Position numbers and translations under genes: made by a program. Below the pieces are notes generated by a model. The model was not told the origin of the DNA. It was given only the letters and a program-made list of their open reading frames with translations, and searched no databases. Of a DNA stretch of 23,704 nucleotides, positions 8,130 to 15,442 are shown one piece after another. The stretch's first letter is position 1, and each line of letters begins with the position of its first letter. Source of the stretch: a virus; the IMG/VR virus record IMGVR_UViG_3300010371_000116, positions 1-23,704 of that record; one strand, given 5' to 3'.

Positions 8130-8522
8130 TTAGGCCGAGAGATAGGCCGCCCAATTGGTGCCGTCGATGCACTGGAAGAACGCGCTTTTGGTCGAGCCTA
8201 CGCTAAAGCCGGCGTTGGCCGAACCATTGGCGATCTTCCCGCCCGTGGGCGGATAAACCAGCAGCGTATTGGCGCCGTGATTGGTGACCATCATTTCATC
8301 GCCGGCCGAATAGGGCGTGGGCGCGGTGCCTGTACCTGGGGCCAAGATGGCACCGGTACCAGAAGCAACCGTGGTGAAAATCTGCCAGTCGTCGGTGGAC
8401 ATCGCGTAGGCCGTGGCCTGGGTCGAACCCGCCGCGGTCAAGCTGTTGGCCACGGTGCCGACAATGTTCTGAGCCTGGGCCGGGGAAGTGCCAACGCCCG
8501 TGAGTTTCGACTTAATTGCCAT
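8130..8522 (-). CDS. Small beta-rich virion protein (head fibre/decoration type)
   Basis: About 130 residues from the ATG at 8522 (MAIKSKLTGVGTSPAQAQN). The frame is open further upstream, but that part falls inside the preceding gene; the chosen start overlaps that gene by eleven bases. After a helical start the protein is Gly/Thr/Ala-rich with repeated short strands (SAGDEMMVTNHGANTLLVYP, then TGGKIANGSANAGFSVGSTK) and ends in DGTNWAAYLSA. That ending is typical of trimeric beta-structured capsid fibre or decoration proteins. It lies between a capsid-associated protein and the tail adaptor. No family can be named with certainty, and a structural role is inferred from composition and location. 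Confidence 0.7.
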   Translation of the reverse strand: MAIKSKLTGVGTSPAQAQNIVGTVANSLTAAGSTQATAYAMSTDDWQIFTTVASGTGAILAPGTGTAPTPYSAGDEMMVTNHGANTLLVYPPTGGKIANGSANAGFSVGSTKSAFFQCIDGTNWAAYLSA

Positions 8523-9156
8523 CTTCGTCTTGGTCCTTCTTTGGCTTGCCGGGGCCACGCTTAGGTTGATTGGCGGCGAGTTCGGCAAACTGCGCCTTCA
8601 AGGCCTCAATATCGGCCTTAAGCTGCTGGTTTTCTGCGGTGAGAGCGGAGACGGTCGCGCCGGCCTGCGCTTTGTCGAGATAGGATTTCGCCATGTCGCG
8701 CAAGCGCCTGGCGTCCAGGCCAAGAACGCCAAGGTTATTGTCGCTAAGGCCTGCGATATGTTCGACGGTGTGAACGCCCTGGGCTTTCAGCTCTAGAACC
8801 TGCGACTTGCGCAGCGGTGGCCATTCCTCAATCCGAGTGCCGTCCTGAACCTGCTCCTGCTTGTTCTTGAAGGCCTGCCACTGACGCGGGAAACGTTCCG
8901 GGTCGGACGGTGCAATACCGTCGCTTTCCATGCGCACTTCACGCTCAACCGTGCTTCCGGTCACGCCGGGGGTGCGGATGCGGATAAATTCCACGTCCTT
9001 GAAAACAGGCCGGCCATGTTTCTTGCTCTCGAAATCCTGGTGGACGGATTCCAGATAAAATTCGACAAACAGTTTGCGGTCGTCTCCTTGCGGCACCATG
9101 AAATAATCGCCGCCCTGTTGCTGGCCAGCCGCCGCAAAACTCGGTCCTTCGTACAT
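8512..9156 (-). CDS. Conserved head-associated protein with C-terminal coiled coil
   Basis: 214 residues; SD AGAGGG five bases before the ATG. The N-terminal half is mixed alpha/beta (FVEFYLESVHQDFESKKHGR, then EFIRIRTPGVTGSTVEREVR) and includes the pattern DPERFPRQWQAFKNKQ. A helical stretch follows (LRKSQVLELKAQGVHTVEHI, then GLSDNNLGVLGLDARRLRDM), resembling a helix-hairpin-helix arrangement. Residues about 165-195 (GATVSALTAENQQLKADIEA, LKAQFAELAA) form a heptad coiled coil, and the tail is Lys/Asp-rich (RGPGKPKKDQDEDG). I have seen this combination as a conserved protein following capsid genes in related podophages, but the function is not established. Its separation from the capsid operon by an attenuator-like hairpin suggests it is needed in lower amounts. 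Confidence 0.75.
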   Translation of the reverse strand: MYEGPSFAAAGQQQGGDYFMVPQGDDRKLFVEFYLESVHQDFESKKHGRPVFKDVEFIRIRTPGVTGSTVEREVRMESDGIAPSDPERFPRQWQAFKNKQEQVQDGTRIEEWPPLRKSQVLELKAQGVHTVEHIAGLSDNNLGVLGLDARRLRDMAKSYLDKAQAGATVSALTAENQQLKADIEALKAQFAELAANQPKRGPGKPKKDQDEDGN

Positions 9157-9174
9157 TCGATCCCTCTAAGAAAT

Positions 9175-9202
9175 GGGGCGGGAAGCCAAAGCCGCCCGCC
9201 CC
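9175..9202 (-). terminator. GC-rich hairpin after the capsid/decoration genes, possible attenuator
   Basis: Perfect 8-bp arms GGGGCGGG (9175-9182) and CCCGCCCC (9195-9202) with a 12-nt loop lie in the 54-bp gap between the decoration-like gene and the next gene. On the minus strand the stem is followed by ATTTCTTAG, a short and imperfect U-rich run. A leaky terminator here would lower expression of downstream genes relative to the capsid and decoration proteins. Stem geometry is seen directly; termination is inferred. Confidence 0.5.
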
Positions 9203-9210
9203 GGTTGACG

Positions 9211-9768
9211 TTAGGTAATCGCGCCCTGACAGAACGGACGCTGGATGGTGTAAATGGCTTGGGTGGACGCGAGCGTTACCGCCGCGTTGCCCGAACCATA
9301 AGAAGCGCCATTGGCGGAAGCCGCCACGGCGTTGAGAACCTGCTTGCCAGCAGCCGCAGCCGACTTGACCGTGGCTGTGGAAGCAAAGTTCACAATGTCA
9401 CCGGCCGCGACAGTACCGGAACAGGTCACAACGGCGTTGCCGCCGATCTGGTACCAGCCATACTGCGAGGACGAGGTGTTGGCAGTGACGGCAACGGCCA
9501 GCGGAGCGCCGCTGTTGGCCGTACCGGCCCAACGGGTCGTAGCGCCCGTATAAGCATTGTACGACACAACATCGCCGGCCGCGGTCGAAGCCACGCCCTT
9601 GAGGTAGATGAACTCGCCACCGCCAAGATAGGGGTCCCAGCCGGTGACGACTTCACCGAGTTGAGGCCCCAGCGTGACGGAGGGCAAGTTGCCAGTGCCC
9701 GGAGCAATTGTCGTGACCGCCGTGATATCCACGACGCCAAGACGAGGATTTGAGCAAACGAAAGCCAT
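9211..9768 (-). CDS. Capsid decoration-like protein
   Basis: 185 residues preceded by a strong AAGGAG site nine bases upstream of the ATG, consistent with high expression. The sequence is Gly/Ala/Ser/Thr/Val-rich and almost wholly beta-type, with short strand-turn units (GEFIYLKGVASTAAGDVVSY, QYGWYQIGGNAVVTCSGTVA, AAGDIVNFASTATVKSAAAA). AGD-V and GWYQI-G turns of this kind are common in phage decoration or cement proteins. It follows the major capsid gene by twelve bases, the usual place for a protein that binds the outer capsid surface. Composition and location support the call; I do not recognise a specific family. Confidence 0.72.
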   Translation of the reverse strand: MAFVCSNPRLGVVDITAVTTIAPGTGNLPSVTLGPQLGEVVTGWDPYLGGGEFIYLKGVASTAAGDVVSYNAYTGATTRWAGTANSGAPLAVAVTANTSSSQYGWYQIGGNAVVTCSGTVAAGDIVNFASTATVKSAAAAGKQVLNAVAASANGASYGSGNAAVTLASTQAIYTIQRPFCQGAIT

Positions 9769-9780
9769 GTGTGTTTCTCC

Positions 9781-10764
9781 TTATGCGCCGAGGAGGCCCT
9801 GCAGGCGGCGGTTCGAGACCGTCATGTTGCCTGCAAAACCGATCAGCTTGACCATGGCATCCTGGTTCACCGCGAAACGATCATCGCCGATGGGGGCGAA
9901 GTTGCGCTCGCTGTGCGGACGGAAGAACAGATAGTCCGTGTTCAGGAAGTACATGGTGTTCGAGGGGGCGCCGCCGCCATAGCCACCATCCAACACAACA
10001 TCGGCGCTCATGTATTTCAGCGAGTCGAAGCCGATCTCGCCGTCACCGTCATCGCGGGTGATGCGCTGGATCGCCTGGAGGCTTTCCAGATAAGCGCGCC
10101 AATAGTTGTTATCGGCAATGATCAGGTCGGGACGATCCGCGCCGCGGACGAGCTGGACCCACACACGATTCATGTAGGACTGCACATTCGCGGAGGTAAG
10201 CGCCGAGCCGCCATTCGTGGCCGACGAGAACGAGATGTTCTGCCAGAACGAATAGGTTGATGCGTTGATCCCGCCCACAGTGTTGGTGTTTGTCGCCGGC
10301 ACAAGCAACTGGAGGCCGCCGATCTGGCGCCCACCGTCTGCGGTGCCGTCCGAATAGCAGTCCAGCGAGATGTTGTTCGCCAGGGTGCGTTCGGCATTCT
10401 TGATGCGACCGCCCAGGAGGTCGATGACGCGCTCTTCGCTGGTGTTCTGGATCATTTCCAGGCCAGAGACGGAGACCGCGACCGCGGCTTGGGCGTAGTT
10501 GAACTCGGCGCCGGTGAACACGTCCGAAGGCGAGATATTCAGGTTTTCATACCCGGAATAGCGCTTGAACGTGCCATTTTCCGCATATTCGAGTTCTTGA
10601 ACGATGGTGCGACCACCGCTCACGGGCTTCACATTGCCTTTCTTGCGAAGGCGCTTGAGAAGCGCGTTATTCTTGGTGACGTTGTCCGCTGCTTTACCGG
10701 TACGGTTCCGCAGCGTGGTCGTCACAATTTCCGTCAAGGTGCTTGACGGGTTGTTCAGAGCCAT
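9781..10764 (-). CDS. Major capsid protein (probable HK97 fold)
   Basis: 327 residues. The N-terminal region (MALNNPSSTLTEIVTTTLRN, then VTKNNALLKRLRKKGNVKPV, then GGRTIVQELEYAENGTFKRY) matches the N-arm and E-loop region of a podophage coat-protein family. It continues with PSDVFTGAEFNYAQAAVAVS and SGLEMIQNTSEERVIDLL, then a spine-helix-like segment (GRIKNAERTLANNISLDCYS). Residues about 205-230 (VWVQLVRGADRPDLIIADNN) and the C-terminal strands (DADVV-like, MYFLNTDYLFFRPHSERNFA) resemble the A-domain pattern of capsid proteins. It is preceded by the scaffold gene and followed by the decoration-like gene, the classical order. An A/G-rich AAAGG element precedes the start. Confident as the coat protein; the exact family is not assigned. 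Confidence 0.88.
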   Translation of the reverse strand: MALNNPSSTLTEIVTTTLRNRTGKAADNVTKNNALLKRLRKKGNVKPVSGGRTIVQELEYAENGTFKRYSGYENLNISPSDVFTGAEFNYAQAAVAVSVSGLEMIQNTSEERVIDLLGGRIKNAERTLANNISLDCYSDGTADGGRQIGGLQLLVPATNTNTVGGINASTYSFWQNISFSSATNGGSALTSANVQSYMNRVWVQLVRGADRPDLIIADNNYWRAYLESLQAIQRITRDDGDGEIGFDSLKYMSADVVLDGGYGGGAPSNTMYFLNTDYLFFRPHSERNFAPIGDDRFAVNQDAMVKLIGFAGNMTVSNRRLQGLLGA

Positions 10765-10794
10765 TTTTGGGGCCTTTCAGAGGGTTGGGGGCGG

Positions 10795-11865
10795 CTAGAC
10801 GCGTCCTGTGACGGAGCGAAATGCGGCCCGGATATCGTCATCGATGCTGCCGACGCTGCCGTTGGAGTTGGCAGGCGCGCGTGCGCCTCCAGGCCCTCCA
10901 GCGATTGAGCCGCCAGCTTTCTTGGCTGCTTCAGCTTTGGCCTTTTGATCGGCGATACGCTTCTCTTCCACCGCCGCGAGTTGGGCTGCTGACAGAGTGG
11001 AGCGAATCTCAGGATGGGCGTGGCAAGCCTGGTCATAGGCGTCTTGAAGGTCCTTCGCCAAACCACTTTGCAGAAGGGCGCCCATATGGGCCTTCACGGT
11101 TTCAAAGTGGACGTTCTTGGGATCAGTCGAGAAGCGTTCGATTTCAGACTGTAGAGCCTCGCTTTCCTGCTGCTGACGGGTATTGATCTCGGCCTGCCGT
11201 TCTTGCTCCATCCGATCGATACGCTGCTGAAGCGTTTCGATGGCCGGATGCAAAGCATTGGGCTGGGGCTGTTGATTTAGTTGAACGCCATGAGTGCGCG
11301 CGACATTTTGAAGGGCGGCAGCTTTCTGCTGCGGGGTGCCCTGGCGCATGATATGGGCGTAATTCAGAAACTGAGCGAAGGCCTGATCGACAGTCGAGCC
11401 TTCGGCAATTATCGTCGCCATATAAGGGCTGGCGACTTCCTTGAGCTTGCGGCCGAATGTTCGCTCCTCGTCAACTGAGGTGATCTTGCGCGTCAGTTCG
11501 GTTTCGCGGCGGCTGATTTCGGCCTGTACCTTTGGGTCCAAGGTGCCGAACAGCGCCTTCATCTCCGCGGTCCAGCCGTCCGGAGCCTTTACCGCGGGCT
11601 TGGCGGGCTGTTCTTGCGGGGCGGACTGAGCCGCATCCTGGGGCTTATCTTCCGCCTTCCGCTCTTTGGGCTGCTCGTCCTTGGCAAAGCGGCCAGACTC
11701 GTCACGGGCGCGACCGTCTTGCGGCTTATCTACGGCAGCCGGCTCTGGCGTTTCACCACCTGTTCCCGCTGCGCTCTCGTCCTTGGCCTTTATGGCTTCA
11801 AACGCACTCCGCAGATCGTCCTCGACGGAGTTATCCTGTACTTGCTGTGCCCCTGCGCTGCTCAA
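10795..11865 (-). CDS. Scaffolding protein
   Basis: 356 residues, highly charged and Gln/Glu/Lys/Ala-rich, with almost no hydrophobic core: the usual profile of a phage scaffold that guides procapsid assembly and leaves before packaging. A disordered N-terminal third (residues 30-90, rich in Glu, Lys, Gln, Pro) is followed by long helices (LQQRIDRMEQERQAEINTRQ, then QQESEALQSEIERFSTDP). A basic Ala/Lys helix and a Gly-rich linker precede the C-terminus. SVEDDLRSAF near the N-terminus is echoed by SIDDDIRAAF at the extreme C-terminus. The apparent start is a TTG at 11865 that overlaps the stop of the preceding gene (TTGA) and has AGGAG six bases upstream. Location between portal and coat genes makes the assignment strong despite the lack of a named family. 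Confidence 0.82.
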   Translation of the reverse strand: MSSAGAQQVQDNSVEDDLRSAFEAIKAKDESAAGTGGETPEPAAVDKPQDGRARDESGRFAKDEQPKERKAEDKPQDAAQSAPQEQPAKPAVKAPDGWTAEMKALFGTLDPKVQAEISRRETELTRKITSVDEERTFGRKLKEVASPYMATIIAEGSTVDQAFAQFLNYAHIMRQGTPQQKAAALQNVARTHGVQLNQQPQPNALHPAIETLQQRIDRMEQERQAEINTRQQQESEALQSEIERFSTDPKNVHFETVKAHMGALLQSGLAKDLQDAYDQACHAHPEIRSTLSAAQLAAVEEKRIADQKAKAEAAKKAGGSIAGGPGGARAPANSNGSVGSIDDDIRAAFRSVTGRV

Positions 11866-12209
11866 TGTTTGCTCCTGAGTTGTTCGATGGTCCGCGCCAA
11901 ATCAGGACGCGGATCGTCAATCTCGACTGGCTTGCGAGAGCGGGGCTTTTCGTTCCCCACTTCGATGTAGTTGTTGCGCCTTAGGTACTCTTGGTGCTCA
12001 CGGCGCGAGCGGATGACCGGAGCTTTGCCCGTCGCCACATCGACGCCCATTGCTTGGTATGGCTTGATGTCCGAGACGATCTGAGGCGCCTTGACCACCT
12101 GGCGCATCATCTGGTCATGGCACAGCGGCCATTTGCCGTGCCCTTCAAGCGTACGGAACACTTCCCGCGTATCACCGCAGGTTGGGCACTCAACCGTATA
12201 TGTCGGCAT
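11862..12209 (-). CDS. FmdB-like zinc-ribbon protein in the head operon
   Basis: 115 residues. The N-terminus (MPTYTVECPTCGDTREVFRT) carries the CxxCG knuckle typical of FmdB-family zinc ribbons at residues 8-12. A second half-site at about residue 30 (WPLCHDQMMRQV) supplies Cys30 and His31 instead of a clean CxxC, so metal binding may use three Cys and one His. A conserved-looking middle (SDIKPYQAMGVDVATGKAPV) and a basic C-terminus follow. The ATG overlaps the portal stop (TAATG), with GGGGAG upstream in the portal tail. Related phages often carry such a small zinc-ribbon gene between portal and scaffold genes; its role is not known. Regulatory, assembly or nucleic-acid-binding functions are all possible. 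Confidence 0.78.
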   Translation of the reverse strand: MPTYTVECPTCGDTREVFRTLEGHGKWPLCHDQMMRQVVKAPQIVSDIKPYQAMGVDVATGKAPVIRSRREHQEYLRRNNYIEVGNEKPRSRKPVEIDDPRPDLARTIEQLRSKH

Positions 12210-14398
12210 TACTCCCCTGACGCTTCGCGCGTTTCGGCCTCACCGCCGTCGCTATACTTGGCAGTGATCCGGGCCACTTCGATGGAAGCCGCGGCTTTGA
12301 TGTGGGCGATTTTCAATTGTAAGTCGGTCTCGGCTGCGATCTTCTGCATCGCCAACCTTTCTTCCATTTGCATCTTGGCCTGCTCACGCTGGGCCTCTAA
12401 CGCATTCTCCTGGGCCGCCTGTTGGGCCTGGGCGGCTTGCTGCTGTTGCGCGATCTGGGCGTCGGCTTGGACCTTAGCGTGCTGAATCTGTATCTCGGCC
12501 TGCGCCTTGGCCTGGGCGGCTTGCTGCTCGGCCTGTTGCTTCTGACCTTGAAGCTGTAATTCCCCTTGAACCTTGATCATCTCCGGGTTGGGCTTCGGCT
12601 TGCCTTCTGCCGCTTGCGCCATCTTCTCAAGCTTCTGGATCGTGGTGTTGATCGTGCCTTCAAGTTCTTTGCCAATCGGGAAGGCGCGGACCCCGAACAT
12701 GAGCATCTGGCCAGCCAACGGCGCCAAAGCAGGCTGCTGTTCAGAGGCCTGCACCGCCTGCTCCATGAACCCGCCAACCGTCTTTAAGAACTCGATGCGG
12801 TCGGCCTTCTCCTGCACCTCGTCGGCTTTGATCGTGCTGTCCGTTTCAATGTCGATACGGAAGCTCCGGGCCGTGGCATTCCGGATCAACGCCATGACCT
12901 CGTCCCAGGTCGGATCGGACATCATCTGCCCGAACTGATCAGGCGATACGTTGGGCGGCAAAGGCGGCTTTTGGCCGGCTTGCGCTATCTGTTGGTAGGC
13001 CTGCTTCTGCTGGGCCGTGAGCAGGCGAACCCCGCTGATCTGCTCAATGGTCTCCTGCTGAAAATGCCCACCGATGATATCCACCAGAATGCGGATGATC
13101 TCCCGCACAAAGGCTTGAATCATCTTCTGCTGGTCGCCCAACCGAAGCGTGGCGAAATTGCTTTTGATCTTCTGCGCCCCCATGGTCTCGTTGGGGTCGC
13201 TCTGGCCGCGGATGATGTCCGCTATGCCGGTAATCTCGTAGAGGTCCTGTTTAACCTTGTCACGGGCCTCGTAGATCGCAAGGAGCGTTTCCGCGATCTC
13301 CTTCATGGGGAGAAGATCAATCGCGCCGTCTATACCGCCCTTCTGCGCGAATACTGCCCAGCTATCGACCGGGATTAATTCATTCTCAACGCCCTCGGAC
13401 AACAACCGGTCGAGGCCTTGCGCTGACGTATCCCGGACGCCGGCGACCTTGAGAGACTTAGTGATGGAGGCTATGCGGGCTGTGAGCGTGTCTAACTCGT
13501 CGGCCTGATCCTGATACTCTACGTAAATCGGGACCGGGATCAGGCTGTCATTGGCAAGATTCGCGGCCACAGGCTTGGGGCATGGAAAGAAATGCTCGAT
13601 CTCCAAGGGGTCGGCCCTTAGGTCAAGGTATTCCGGCACCTGCTTATGAAGCCAGACCGCGCAACCCCTTTTCTTGTCCCACGCCTCATAGATAGTCGCC
13701 TTGGCAAAGTCGCTGTCTGTTTCGCCGCCTTCCTTGCTCTTGTCCTGATAGTCGAGCGGGATTTTAGCGCCCAATTCCTTGCCAAAACGGGTCTTAAGCT
13801 CGTCCCGGTCCAGATAGACCTTTCGCCACACCAACCACACCTCATCCCAGGTGCGACAGATATTGTGCCCAAAATCCGTCCAGTGGATGTAATCGAGCGC
13901 TACTTCCTCGGATTCGATGATCTCGGGCCGATCTTCGTCATGGTCGCCATCGGCCACATCATCCGTGACCTCAACCGAGGGCTTCATGTGTGGGACGTAC
14001 CTGGCCCAGGTCGTACCGCGGCCCGGCAACAAATAGTCCATAACCACATTGCGCATTGCGCCGGCAAAGTGGTCCGTGTCCACGAAATATGTTGCGGCCC
14101 GCTCCAGAACATCGGAAGCAATACGCCCTACCGGGTCCGCGTCCTTGAAGCGGCGCTGAATATCCGGCTTAGGATTCCTGGCGTAGAGCGCTGGGCGCAT
14201 GGTCTCAGTATTGGACCACAGCATATTAAACTTGCGCGCCGCGTCCTTGGTCTCGCGCTCGTCCCGATAGCGCTTGACGATCTTATGGCCGCGCTTCTCC
14301 CAGGTCTGGGTCTTGCGCTCGTATAGTTCGACCTCGTCCAGCCACCGCTTGATGGATTTCGCGGGGTCGGATGGGACAGAAAGCCCCGCGTCAATCAC
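12209..14398 (-). CDS. Portal protein, P22-like, with long C-terminal helical barrel
   Basis: 729 residues, close to the P22 portal (725). The N-terminal half has portal-like features (IKRWLDEVELYERKTQTWEK, then NMLWSNTETMRPALYARNPK, then DYIHWTDFGHNICRTWDEVW). The crown/stem region includes ITGIADIIRGQSDPNETMGA followed by KIKSNFATLRLGDQQKMIQA. From about residue 606 to 716 the chain is an almost uninterrupted Gln/Ala/Glu/Lys helix. In P22 this kind of tail forms a barrel reaching into the capsid along the DNA. The start is GTG at 14398, overlapping the previous stop (GTGA). The portal forms the dodecameric ring for packaging, tail attachment and DNA exit. The scaffold and capsid genes follow in the usual order. 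Confidence 0.9.
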   Translation of the reverse strand: MIDAGLSVPSDPAKSIKRWLDEVELYERKTQTWEKRGHKIVKRYRDERETKDAARKFNMLWSNTETMRPALYARNPKPDIQRRFKDADPVGRIASDVLERAATYFVDTDHFAGAMRNVVMDYLLPGRGTTWARYVPHMKPSVEVTDDVADGDHDEDRPEIIESEEVALDYIHWTDFGHNICRTWDEVWLVWRKVYLDRDELKTRFGKELGAKIPLDYQDKSKEGGETDSDFAKATIYEAWDKKRGCAVWLHKQVPEYLDLRADPLEIEHFFPCPKPVAANLANDSLIPVPIYVEYQDQADELDTLTARIASITKSLKVAGVRDTSAQGLDRLLSEGVENELIPVDSWAVFAQKGGIDGAIDLLPMKEIAETLLAIYEARDKVKQDLYEITGIADIIRGQSDPNETMGAQKIKSNFATLRLGDQQKMIQAFVREIIRILVDIIGGHFQQETIEQISGVRLLTAQQKQAYQQIAQAGQKPPLPPNVSPDQFGQMMSDPTWDEVMALIRNATARSFRIDIETDSTIKADEVQEKADRIEFLKTVGGFMEQAVQASEQQPALAPLAGQMLMFGVRAFPIGKELEGTINTTIQKLEKMAQAAEGKPKPNPEMIKVQGELQLQGQKQQAEQQAAQAKAQAEIQIQHAKVQADAQIAQQQQAAQAQQAAQENALEAQREQAKMQMEERLAMQKIAAETDLQLKIAHIKAAASIEVARITAKYSDGGEAETREASGE

Positions 14399-15135
14399 GC
14401 AACACCTGGAATGACTTCGACCGTTACCGGTCCAAGCATTAGATTATTGGTCGCTGGCGTGGCGTTGGTGAGAGGAAACGACAGGGTTTGCGCCGATGTG
14501 GTGTCCACGCTCCCGGTGGCTAGTGAGCCGGTGCTGTTGCCCAGCGGGCTATTGCCGCCAATGCTGGTGGCGATCTGGGCGTTGGTCGCGCCAGCGTTCT
14601 TGAGGCCCCAGAATCCGGTCTGTGTCGCGGTCGTGGTGGCAGTGAAACTCAGGAACGCGAAGGACCCATACGACATGGCCATTGTCTTAGTGCCCGCCGC
14701 ATTGGTGTAAGACCAAGCGGCGGACACTTCGATACCGCCATTCAACCCAAACGTGTTGCCAGGAATGGTCAACTGATAGGCGTTCACGGCGGTGCTGATG
14801 CCCGTATAAGCGCCCGGCCCGGTGGTGGCGAAGGCGGTGGGCGAGGCCGGGACCGCCGGCGTGCCGCTGGTGTAGGTGTTGTTATAGACCGTGGCGGCCG
14901 TGGTCGATGAAAACAGCGCGTAATACCAGCCTGCGGCAGCAGGAACGCCAGATGCGATTGCACCTGCTGGGAGATAGACGTAGGCGCTAGTGATCGCCGG
15001 CGTTGACGCCAGCGCGGTTGTGAGCGTCAGCGCGCCGTTGTTGCCCATCGACCCGGAGCCGGCCAAGATGAACGGCACCCCGGACTGCCCTATAATATAG
15101 GGCGCTGCAAGGTTCGGAGCGGCGGCTCTCAGCAC
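14395..15135 (-). CDS. Ala/Thr/Gly-rich beta-structured virion-type protein
   Basis: About 246 residues if started at the GTG at 15135, which follows the previous stop by one base and has GAGGG eight bases upstream. The frame is open to 15204, but that extension lies inside the preceding gene. The protein begins VLRAAAPNLAAPYIIGQSGV and is rich in Ala, Thr, Ser and Gly with many short strands (ALTLTTALASTPAITSAYVY, GWYYALFSSTTAATVYNNTY, KTMAMSYGSFAFLSFTATTT). It ends NLMLGPVTVEVIPGVA. This looks like the distal domain of a capsid- or tail-attached fibre or a receptor-contacting jelly-roll. It sits between terminase and portal, an unusual place for such a protein. No family recognised. Confidence 0.72.
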   Translation of the reverse strand: MLRAAAPNLAAPYIIGQSGVPFILAGSGSMGNNGALTLTTALASTPAITSAYVYLPAGAIASGVPAAAGWYYALFSSTTAATVYNNTYTSGTPAVPASPTAFATTGPGAYTGISTAVNAYQLTIPGNTFGLNGGIEVSAAWSYTNAAGTKTMAMSYGSFAFLSFTATTTATQTGFWGLKNAGATNAQIATSIGGNSPLGNSTGSLATGSVDTTSAQTLSFPLTNATPATNNLMLGPVTVEVIPGVA

Positions 15136-15136
15136 G

Positions 15137-15442
15137 TTATTGACCCTCGCCGCAGGTGAGGTAGAGCGTTGCCGTCTGGCCCGCGGCACAAATCGCCGCC
15201 ACATTCGTTGCCGCGCCCTTACTGAACACTTCTACGGTCCCAGCCAGGATTGGCATGTCGGTTGTGACAGCCGTCTGGGCCGTTGCGCCCCAGCGGATAA
15301 ACACGGTGTTCGGGCCAGCGTTGGCGACCCTCAGCACATTCATATTGCCGTCCACCGCATTGAGGGCGGCGTTCGCGCTGGTCGCTGTCGCGGCCAACGT
15401 TTGCGTGTTGGTAAAATCGGGCGAAAACGGCTGAACGTTCAT
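15137..15442 (-). CDS. Small beta-rich virion-type protein
   Basis: 101 residues from the ATG at 15442, which overlaps the terminase stop (TGATG) with GAGG six bases upstream. The TTG one codon earlier is less likely because it lacks that spacing. The sequence (NVQPFSPDFTNTQTLAATAT, SANAALNAVDGNMNVLRVAN, AGPNTVFIRWGATAQTAVTT) predicts a small beta sandwich or barrel with Gly/Asn turns, ending in a strand with YLTCGEGQ. The pattern V-x-N-x-G-x-NT recalls the small beta protein encoded at 8130-8522, which may be a similar fold rather than a true paralogue. It is probably a head fibre or decoration component together with the following gene. Confidence 0.7.
   Translation of the reverse strand: MNVQPFSPDFTNTQTLAATATSANAALNAVDGNMNVLRVANAGPNTVFIRWGATAQTAVTTDMPILAGTVEVFSKGAATNVAAICAAGQTATLYLTCGEGQ

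Noticed and set aside
13646-14326. 226-residue plus-strand open frame
   Set aside because: Antisense shadow of the portal gene in GC-rich DNA; no motif or family-like pattern.
15136-15204. Upstream extension of the 246-residue beta-rich protein
   Set aside because: Inside the previous gene; the GTG at 15135 has a proper ribosome site right after that gene's stop.
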